DNA of 5,095 nt, from positions 1 through 5,095 of the forward strand of contig VGGM01000148.1 in the NCBI GenBank assembly GCA_016868515.1. Direction: 5' to 3'. The notes under the pieces were generated by a model. It did not search any database and was not told the origin of the DNA. It worked only from the letters and a program-made list of their open reading frames with translations. Positions 1-4,495 of the stretch are shown piece by piece (position 1 is the stretch's first letter; every line of letters begins with the position of its first letter). The stretch is from Bacteroidota bacterium. Lineage in GTDB: Bacteria > Bacteroidota > Bacteroidia > Bacteroidales > VadinHA17. The translations under genes and the position numbers were made by a program.

Positions 1-339
1 CCATCGGGTGAGGAGAAACACGGAAGGGGCCGCCAGAGGAACCGGTCGATGGCTAGAATTGTCTTCAACATTGGCAAGGGAAAGGGTATCTCAAAGCGCG
101 ACGTAATTGAACTGGTAACAGCCGTTGCCGAAACCAATGATATTGAAATCGGTCAGATAGAGATTTTCCGTAGAGCATCTTCGGTGGAGGTTGACAGCCG
201 TCTGTCGCGAAAAGTTGTCAGGGGAATGAATAATGTCATTTTTGATGGTATCAGGGTTGAAGCTGCAGAAAACTATGAATTCACAGGTAAGGAGGATAAT
301 TACAGGGTAAAACCTCCGGGAAAAGGAAAAAGGTATTGA
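1..339 (+). CDS. C-terminal part of a probable DEAD-box RNA helicase (DbpA-type RNA-binding domain), 5' partial
   Basis: The reading frame is open from the first base of the window to the TGA at 337-339, giving 112 visible residues. The first 16 are a charged linker rich in Arg, Gly and Glu, like the linkers that follow the helicase core of DEAD-box proteins. Residues about 19-92 resemble the DbpA C-terminal RNA-binding domain, an RRM-like fold: it begins ARIVFNIGKGKGISKRDVI, continues through an IEIFRRASSVEV strand, and ends in GIRVEAA. A short basic tail (KPPGKGKRY) follows. In the family this domain anchors the helicase to structured RNA such as rRNA, so a role in ribosome assembly or RNA remodelling in the cytoplasm is likely. 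The ATG at 49 is internal to the open frame and has no close ribosome binding site, so I read it as an internal Met. A stand-alone domain protein starting there is possible but less likely. The helicase core lies outside the window, so the helicase assignment is inferred from the tail. Confidence 0.8.
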   Translation, partial: PSGEEKHGRGRQRNRSMARIVFNIGKGKGISKRDVIELVTAVAETNDIEIGQIEIFRRASSVEVDSRLSRKVVRGMNNVIFDGIRVEAAENYEFTGKEDNYRVKPPGKGKRY

Positions 340-392
340 TTACCCCGGGTTTTCTGGTTATCTTTACAAGGCATTCATTAATAACTGATTAT

Positions 393-1112
393 ATGAAGCC
401 TCTCACCCTGCTTATACTTTTCTTCCTGCTTTCGCATGCAGGAAATGCACAGACAAATCCCAATCTGCGTGCCGGTGCTACTGCCGAGAAGAACCTTGCA
501 GCCATCGCAAACGTGTCGCCCGGCACCACCGGAGGACTTGGAATTGACGAACGCTATTCAGGAGTCAAAGGAAGTCCCCGCCTTTTCGATACCCTCATGA
601 ATTCATTTGTAAAGATTAAGGATGAGGATATATATATTACCATAGATGCCGACATTGATGTTGAAATGAACAGGATAATATTCCGGCACCCGGCGACGAA
701 AATAATGATGTGGCTCCCGGCCGGATCGGTGGAGGAGATTCTGGTACCTGTCGGGGAGAGCGAAAAGGTTTTCAGAACAACCGAAGCATTCAGTTTCGAG
801 AAACCGCCTGCCGGGCTTAAATTCTGCCAGGTGCTTTATGAGGGTCAGCAGACTCTCATTATGATCCCCGGCAAAATTTTCAGGGAAGCTGACTACCGGA
901 ACATCTACAGTGCGGACAGGCGCTATGATGAATTTGAGACCACAATAAAATACTATATAACCGGCAGGAGCGGAGAGCTTATACAGGTTAAACTGACAGA
1001 GAGTACCCTTATCAGGCTGTTCCCGGAGAAGAAAGACCAGGTACGGCAGTTAATTAATGCGGGAACCAGCCCTGAGGACATAGCCGTAAAACTGCTGAAG
1101 CAGAAAGGGTAG
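393..1112 (+). CDS. Secreted/periplasmic protein of unknown function
   Basis: This 239-residue protein starts at the ATG at 393. The frame is open further upstream, to a TTG at 336 that overlaps the previous stop codon, but starting at 393 puts a classical signal peptide at the N-terminus: Lys2, a Leu/Ile/Phe-rich core at residues 4-13, and a probable signal peptidase I site after Ala19 (AGNA|QT). The mature part begins with a Gly/Ala/Thr/Pro-rich stretch to about residue 50. A likely beta-rich region follows (about 56-205), with paired strands such as DIYITIDADIDVEMNRIIF and YYITGRSGELIQVKLTES. The C-terminus (about 205-237, FPEKKDQVRQLINAGTSPEDIAVKLLK) looks helical. The pattern resembles a group of Bacteroidota hypothetical proteins with a Gly-Ser-Pro segment early and an FP-x-KK helix at the end, but I know no function for them. 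There is one cysteine (Cys145), no lipobox and no outer-membrane sorting tail, so a soluble periplasmic or exported protein is likely. The gene ends 6 bases from the convergent ATPase gene. Confidence 0.75.
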   Translation: MKPLTLLILFFLLSHAGNAQTNPNLRAGATAEKNLAAIANVSPGTTGGLGIDERYSGVKGSPRLFDTLMNSFVKIKDEDIYITIDADIDVEMNRIIFRHPATKIMMWLPAGSVEEILVPVGESEKVFRTTEAFSFEKPPAGLKFCQVLYEGQQTLIMIPGKIFREADYRNIYSADRRYDEFETTIKYYITGRSGELIQVKLTESTLIRLFPEKKDQVRQLINAGTSPEDIAVKLLKQKG

Positions 1113-1118
1113 GGATTA

Positions 1119-1859
1119 TCAAAGGTCGCGGCAGTAGTTGCGGTAGAGACTCATATCGAGGCCGCACGATTCCATAAGATCCCGGCTGCGGACCAGAGTT
1201 CGCGGTTCGTCAACAGCCACTATCTTTCCATCCTTTAAAATTGCCGTCCTGCTGCATAGCGCAATAACCGGAAGAACCGATTGTGAAACAATTACCTGGG
1301 TAGATTCCATTCCTCTCAGTATTTCCATCAGCTGCATCACCATTGACGGATCGAGATTGGAAAACGGTTCGTCAAAGGCAAGCACTTCAGGATTCATTGA
1401 CAAAACCGTTGCCAGGGCAACCCTCTTGCGCTCACCCATAGACAAATGGTGTGGGGTAAGCTTCTCAAAACCGGTAAGATTCATCATTGCCAGGGCTTCA
1501 GAAACCCTGCTCCTCGCATCCTCAGGCGACAGCCCGAAATTAAGGGGGCCGAAGGCTATGTCCTCTTCTACTGTCGGATTAAAAAGCTGATCGTCGGGAT
1601 TCTGAAATACCAGTCCCACAAGTCTGCGTATATCAGGCAGATTTTTTGAATTGACAGTGATGCCACCTATTGATACTGACCCTTCCTCCCCCCTCAGGAT
1701 ACCATTAAGATGCAACAAAAGTGTAGATTTACCCGAGCCTGACGGGCCTATTATCCCGAACTTCTCGCCCGGATGTATCTCAAGAGAAACAGATTTCAGT
1801 ACCCTTCTGCCGGGAGAGTATGAAAAGCTGAGATTTTCTGTTATAATTCCCGCAGGCAT
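1119..1859 (-). CDS. cbiO: ECF transporter ATP-binding protein CbiO/NikO (EcfA), with an atypical H-loop
   Basis: This 246-residue cytoplasmic ATPase would bind and hydrolyse ATP to drive metal uptake through CbiQ and CbiM. It has an A-loop aromatic at Tyr14, Walker A GPSGSGKST (38-46), Q-loop Gln86 in the CbiO-type FQNPDDQLF, signature LSMGERKRVALA (139-150), Walker B ending in Asp163-Glu164, and D-loop SNLD (167-170). Length and motif spacing match CbiO proteins. Two features are unusual. The H-loop, normally a T/S-H-D type motif with an essential His, reads VSQS with Gln193 (codon at 1281-1283 on the minus strand). The second residue of the usual LSGGE/Q signature is Met141 in place of its first Gly. 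The catalytic Glu164 is kept. No second ATPase gene is present, so a homodimer would carry Gln193 at both sites. The gene starts 1 base after the cbiQ stop and is the last gene of the operon. The symbol nikO would fit equally well. Confidence 0.93.
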   Translation of the reverse strand: MPAGIITENLSFSYSPGRRVLKSVSLEIHPGEKFGIIGPSGSGKSTLLLHLNGILRGEEGSVSIGGITVNSKNLPDIRRLVGLVFQNPDDQLFNPTVEEDIAFGPLNFGLSPEDARSRVSEALAMMNLTGFEKLTPHHLSMGERKRVALATVLSMNPEVLAFDEPFSNLDPSMVMQLMEILRGMESTQVIVSQSVLPVIALCSRTAILKDGKIVAVDEPRTLVRSRDLMESCGLDMSLYRNYCRDL

Positions 1860-1860
1860 A

Positions 1861-2613
1861 TCAAATAATCAATCTTACTGCAATGAGCAAAGCTATGAAA
1901 AGTAACGGGAATACAATGTCGGCGGTCCTCAGATGCATATCTACCATATCAGGGAATTCGCCGCTGAATCCTCTCGACAACATTGACTGATATACTATCC
2001 GGGAACGCTCCCAGCTGCGAAGAAAAATAACTGCCACCTGGTTCCCGATCACCCCGATTCTACCTGTTCTGAGCTTTCCCGGTGTACGGCTGTCACGGGC
2101 CCTGGAACTCTTCAAAGCTTCATCAGCAATAATAAATATATAACGGTAAAGGAGTGCTGAAACAGTTGTGATTATTGCAGGAACCCTAAGCCTGCGTAGT
2201 GCCATCAGAAGACGGTGAAACCGTTCTGTTGAGCTGAGCAGAACCAGCAGCAGTACGGCAAGCAGTGACTTCATGAGAATAGCAGCTCCGGCCGTTAGTA
2301 TTGCCTCCTGATTGGCTGCAAAGAATTCCTTCCGTGAAATGAAAACAGACAGGGGATAGAAAAGAGCTGCCATTAGAATGAACGGGGATACCAGCAGCAA
2401 TCTCCTCACAAGATAAGTGACCGGCAGTCTCGTTACCGACACCACGGCCGTGACAAGTGCCAGATAGAGAAGAAAATGAGCCGGATCGGCCGAAAGCGGC
2501 TCTGTAACTATAACAACAATACCGGTAAAAGCGGTAACTATTTTCATTCTCGGATCGAGCCGGTGTACCGGAGAGTCGAGATGACCGTACTTATCTATGA
2601 AATCGTGCCTCAA
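1861..2613 (-). CDS. cbiQ: ECF transporter transmembrane protein CbiQ/NikQ (EcfT)
   Basis: This 250-residue inner-membrane protein would link the substrate-binding CbiM to the ATPase. The N-terminus (FIDKYG..DSPVHRLDPRMK, about 5-24) is the usual CbiQ opening before the first membrane helix. Hydrophobic segments follow at about 25-37, 45-60, 70-92, 103-128 and 145-163, and a last one at 231-249. The two short Arg motifs on the coupling helices that contact the ATPase are present as RARDSR (171-176) and SRGFSG (213-218). The start codon is TTG at 2613-2611: there is no ATG nearby, and the family's conserved N-terminus begins exactly here. TTG overlaps the TGA of the upstream gene as TTGA, and AAGGA lies 3 bases before it, so initiation probably depends on coupling to the upstream gene. 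Length is normal. The symbol nikQ is an equal alternative. Confidence 0.92.
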   Translation of the reverse strand: MRHDFIDKYGHLDSPVHRLDPRMKIVTAFTGIVVIVTEPLSADPAHFLLYLALVTAVVSVTRLPVTYLVRRLLLVSPFILMAALFYPLSVFISRKEFFAANQEAILTAGAAILMKSLLAVLLLVLLSSTERFHRLLMALRRLRVPAIITTVSALLYRYIFIIADEALKSSRARDSRTPGKLRTGRIGVIGNQVAVIFLRSWERSRIVYQSMLSRGFSGEFPDMVDMHLRTADIVFPLLFIALLIAVRLII

Positions 2614-3128
2614 ATATCCTTGTGAATCTGTTTTCGTGACTGTCGGGATCTGAACCCGTAAAAAATGCCGGTAATGCCGAATATAAGTGCCAGCCCGAGT
2701 ATTATCCTGTGAAAGGTTCCCGGCCCTGAGCCGGGCGTATCATGTTCGGCCATATCATCAGTTGCGTCAGGCTCTGGCGATTCAGTTTTATCCGGCTCAA
2801 TGATTATTGCCGTTTTTTTACTGTGACCCTTCTGGTCATCTACAAAAAATATCCATTCTCCGTCAATGTCAGGCAAGAAGGCAAAATGACCGGTTTTGTC
2901 GGTCCTGCCGGTCTGCCATGCATTAATCCGGTCGCCGGGAGAATAGATTGTAACAAGGGCATCAGCCAATGGCTGTTCGGGTGAGTAGGTTGACCTGACA
3001 ACAGCAACACCGGCATGAAAGCTGGTTTCAGTATTGACTCCGTGGGCAAAGACCCCGGCGGAGAAACCGACCACAATCAGTAAAGTCAGAAAGGCTGCTC
3101 TTTTAATCATCTCCGTATACTTTTTCAT
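2610..3128 (-). CDS. NikL/CbiN-like small membrane component of the Ni/Co ECF transporter, with extracytoplasmic Ig-like domain
   Basis: This 172-residue protein sits where cbiN, nikN or nikL lies in group I metal ECF operons. It has an N-terminal hydrophobic helix or signal sequence (about 11-28, ending FSAGVFA|HG) and a probable Ig-like, carboxypeptidase-regulatory-type beta-sandwich (about 40-111). A polar linker rich in Glu, Asp, Pro and Thr (112-138) follows, then a C-terminal membrane helix (about 142-159) and a basic cytoplasmic tail. The two-helix topology with an extracytoplasmic loop matches CbiN/NikN, but the loop is larger and domain-like, which fits NikL better. The loop holds six histidines (29, 38, 81, 102, 129, 140) that could help capture metal; this is inference. 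The start is placed at ATG 3128-3126. A second in-frame ATG (residue 7, 3110-3108) would shorten the overlap with the upstream gene from 26 to 8 bases and cannot be excluded. I am sure of its membership in the operon and less sure of its exact family. Confidence 0.8.
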   Translation of the reverse strand: MKKYTEMIKRAAFLTLLIVVGFSAGVFAHGVNTETSFHAGVAVVRSTYSPEQPLADALVTIYSPGDRINAWQTGRTDKTGHFAFLPDIDGEWIFFVDDQKGHSKKTAIIIEPDKTESPEPDATDDMAEHDTPGSGPGTFHRIILGLALIFGITGIFYGFRSRQSRKQIHKDI

Positions 3129-3723
3129 GTTTGCAATTCAATACCGGGTTAGCCAGTATGTCAGGCTTGACCTTCCGGAAAAAAACTACGGCCGATAGTG
3201 TGATGCCTCCTTCTATTAATGCTGCAATAATGTAAATGAGAGCTATTACGGCAACCGCACTACCGTATCCGGTAATTCTGAACTCTGCGATCATCAGCAG
3301 GGCCGGTACAATAATACCTGTGAAACCGGCCAGCGCAGCCCTGGCATATTCCGGAATTGCAGTTATCCGCCATATAATCCATGCCATAAAAGCCCCGGTT
3401 CCCATATTAATCGCATTTACACCCAGGGTAAGCAGGCCGCCGTGCTGAAATATAAGTGCCTGAAACAGTAATGCAGTAAATACCACCGGGAACGACCGCC
3501 TGCCCAGAATTATGCCTGCGATGCCAAATAGTCCGAGGTGAATTGACGTACCTGCAACCGGAAAATGGATAAGGGAAGCTACAAACAGAGCAGCACCGGT
3601 AATGCCCATACGGGGTATCTCCTCAGTTGTAGCCCTGCGGCCGGTAAGATAAACAAGCCCTATTGCTGCAGCAGTGGCCGTCAGACAAACAGGGGTACTT
3701 ATGATACCATCGGAGATGTGCAT
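3103..3723 (-). CDS. cbiM: Nickel/cobalt ECF transporter substrate-binding membrane protein CbiM/NikM (S component)
   Basis: This 206-residue membrane protein binds the metal ion and gives the transporter its specificity. It begins MHISDG, the CbiM/NikM hallmark: the first two residues form part of an N-terminal metal site in studied family members, so the mature protein must start exactly at this Met, which fixes the start codon. A further conserved block covers residues 47-110: FVASLIHFPVAGTSIHL, a helix, then a QALIFQHGGLLTLGVN segment and NMG. His62 in GTSIHL corresponds to the later metal-site His of the family; His53 and His94 are additional candidates. About six or seven hydrophobic segments fill the length, which is normal for a CbiM without a fused CbiN. 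It is the first gene of the operon, with the next gene overlapping its 3' end by 26 bases. The sequence does not separate Ni2+ from Co2+, so nikM is an equal alternative symbol. Confidence 0.92.
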   Translation of the reverse strand: MHISDGIISTPVCLTATAAAIGLVYLTGRRATTEEIPRMGITGAALFVASLIHFPVAGTSIHLGLFGIAGIILGRRSFPVVFTALLFQALIFQHGGLLTLGVNAINMGTGAFMAWIIWRITAIPEYARAALAGFTGIIVPALLMIAEFRITGYGSAVAVIALIYIIAALIEGGITLSAVVFFRKVKPDILANPVLNCKHEKVYGDD

Positions 3724-3725
3724 TC

Positions 3726-3743
3726 TGGTTGCTGGTTGCTGGT
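3726..3743. repeat. Heptamer tandem repeat, 2.6 copies
   Basis: TGGTTGC occurs twice in tandem, followed by a partial third copy (TGGT). It lies 2 bases upstream of the cbiM start codon, so on the cbiM strand it reads as repeated CAACCAG-type units where a ribosome binding site would be expected. It has no Shine-Dalgarno character. It may be a chance low-complexity stretch. Confidence 0.6.
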
Positions 3744-3788
3744 CTTGGAAAGTAAAAGTACAATTTTTTGGATACGGCTCTGGCAGTC

Positions 3789-3809
3789 TTATTCACATAA
3801 ATTGAATAA
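3789..3809. promoter_or_regulatory. AT-rich inverted repeat, candidate metal-regulator operator
   Basis: TTATTCA (3789-3795) and TGAATAA (3803-3809) are perfect 7-base inverted arms separated by 7 bases (CATAAAT). The 21-base size and dyad form are typical of bacterial operators. Its position between a metal-uptake operon and a divergent gene suggests a metal-sensing repressor such as a NikR- or Fur-family protein. It does not match the E. coli NikR site I know (GTATGA-N16-TCATAC). In AT-rich DNA an inverted repeat of this size can arise by chance. Confidence 0.35.
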
Positions 3810-3840
3810 ATTGCAATGTGATTGCTTAAAAGCAGTTTCT

Positions 3841-4359
3841 ATGGCATCGGGTTATTTTTCGGAGATACAGCGTTTCAGACAGACCTGGTTATGGTTTCTG
3901 ATTCTGGGGTTACTGGGGTTGTTCGTCTGGGGATTCATTCAGCAGATCATTATGGATATTCCCTGGGGTAATAATCCTGCTTCCGATACCGGATTGATGT
4001 TGTTCTCTCTTATTCCGGCGGGAATAACCCTGTTGTTTCTTGTGGCTCGGCTCGAAACCAGACTCGACAGAAACGGTATCAGCTACAGGTTTTTCCCGTT
4101 TCATCGCACCCGGAAAACTATTTACTGGAATGAGCTCGCCGGAACAACAGTAAAAAAGTACCGGCCACTTGCCGATTACGGAGGATGGGGCATAAGAACC
4201 GGCAGGGGTGGTGAAAAGGCGTTTAATGTATCGGGCAGATATGGAGTGAGCCTGGAGCTCAAAGACGGCAAGCGCATCCTAATCGGAACCCGGCGTCCCG
4301 AGGAGCTTTCCCGCGCACTCAGGGAACTCGCCGTAATGCCCCCTCCACCGACACCCTAA
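3841..4359 (+). CDS. DUF6141-like membrane protein with PH-like domain
   Basis: This 172-residue protein starts at ATG 3841. The N-terminal segment (FSEIQRFRQTWLW, 6-18) leads into two membrane helices at about 16-36 and 50-69, separated by a short polar loop (DIPWGNNPASD). From about residue 72 the sequence alternates beta-type segments, consistent with a cytoplasmic PH-like domain: ETRLDRNGISYRFFPFHR, YWNEL, then the recognisable blocks YGGWGIR (113-119), NVSGRYGVSLEL (129-140) and IGTRRPEEL (148-156). The end is proline-rich (PPPPTP). The pattern matches the small Bacteroidota proteins classed as DUF6141, from memory; their function is unknown. The frame is open upstream to about 3565, but that stretch is antisense to cbiM and does not look like protein, so the ATG at 3841, immediately before the family-like N-terminus, is preferred. 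The gene diverges from the ECF operon, but I have no evidence that it takes part in metal uptake. Confidence 0.8.
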   Translation: MASGYFSEIQRFRQTWLWFLILGLLGLFVWGFIQQIIMDIPWGNNPASDTGLMLFSLIPAGITLLFLVARLETRLDRNGISYRFFPFHRTRKTIYWNELAGTTVKKYRPLADYGGWGIRTGRGGEKAFNVSGRYGVSLELKDGKRILIGTRRPEELSRALRELAVMPPPPTP

Positions 4360-4467
4360 TATACCCCATACCATATTCCTCTTACCGGCAGGTAGTAGAA
4401 ATACTTATATTTATGATTATGTGATGGTTATGGGCCCTTTCAGTGATCCGGGCAGGGATGATATCTC

Positions 4468-4475
4468 TATATTTG
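4468..4475 (+). promoter_or_regulatory. Candidate -7 promoter element (TAnnTTTG type) for the SLC13-type permease gene
   Basis: TATATTTG is an exact match to the Bacteroidota sigma -7 consensus TAnnTTTG and ends 20 bases before the permease start codon at 4496. Transcription starting a few bases downstream would give a leader of roughly 10-15 bases. No good TTTG-type -33 element is visible at the right distance; the nearest is TTTC at 4438-4441, which is somewhat too far. The call rests on the -7 match and its position. Confidence 0.4.
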
Positions 4476-4495
4476 CCACGACCTGAAAATCGCGT

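Larger units (their letters stand above)
1119..3723 (-). other. Four-gene nickel/cobalt ECF transporter operon
   Basis: Four minus-strand genes follow each other without gaps in the order CbiM/NikM, NikL/CbiN-like, CbiQ, CbiO. The first two overlap by 26 bases. The second and third overlap by 4 bases (TTGA, with TTG as the start and TGA as the stop). The third and fourth are 1 base apart. This is the standard component set of a group I energy-coupling factor transporter with its own dedicated ATPase. The overlaps imply one transcript and translational coupling. The promoter should lie in the 117-base divergent region at 3724-3840. No terminator hairpin is visible at the 3' end, where the operon meets the convergent secreted-protein gene. 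Substrate is Ni2+ or Co2+ by family. Confidence 0.88.
3724..3840. promoter_or_regulatory. Divergent intergenic region between the ECF operon and the DUF6141-like gene
   Basis: These 117 bases must hold the promoters for both the minus-strand transporter operon and the plus-strand gene at 3841. The region is AT-rich over 3744-3840 and contains an inverted repeat (3789-3809), an 8-base palindrome ATTGCAAT (3810-3817) directly beside it, and a heptamer tandem repeat next to the cbiM start. No clean TAnnTTTG/TTTG promoter pair is visible on either strand; the best minus-strand match is TACTTTTA (3760-3753), with one mismatch. The region is too short for a cobalamin riboswitch and I see no B12-box-like sequence. 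Confidence 0.5.

Noticed and set aside
359..366. TATCTTTA as a -7 promoter element for the secreted-protein gene
   Set aside because: It has one mismatch to TAnnTTTG and no TTTG at the proper upstream distance; too weak to list as a feature.
336..392. TTG start at 336 for the secreted protein
   Set aside because: It would add 19 residues ahead of a textbook signal peptide that begins exactly at ATG 393.
1357..1905. Plus-strand open frames across cbiO
   Set aside because: They are antisense to a clearly conserved ATPase gene, and their translations show no recognisable family.
3753..3760. TACTTTTA on the minus strand as the -7 element of the ECF operon
   Set aside because: It has one mismatch to the consensus and no upstream TTTG partner; mentioned only within the intergenic-region entry.
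3565..3840. In-frame upstream extension of the plus-strand gene that starts at 3841
   Set aside because: It is fully antisense to the 5' half of cbiM as far as 3723, reads as Cys- and Ser-rich sequence without domain character, and the family-like N-terminus begins at the ATG at 3841.
3724..3840. Cobalamin riboswitch upstream of the ECF operon
   Set aside because: The gap is only 117 bases, with no B12-box-like segment and no hairpin series.
4383..4394. Hairpin TACC-GGCA-GGTA after the DUF6141-like gene as a terminator
   Set aside because: The stem is only 4 base pairs and no T-run follows.
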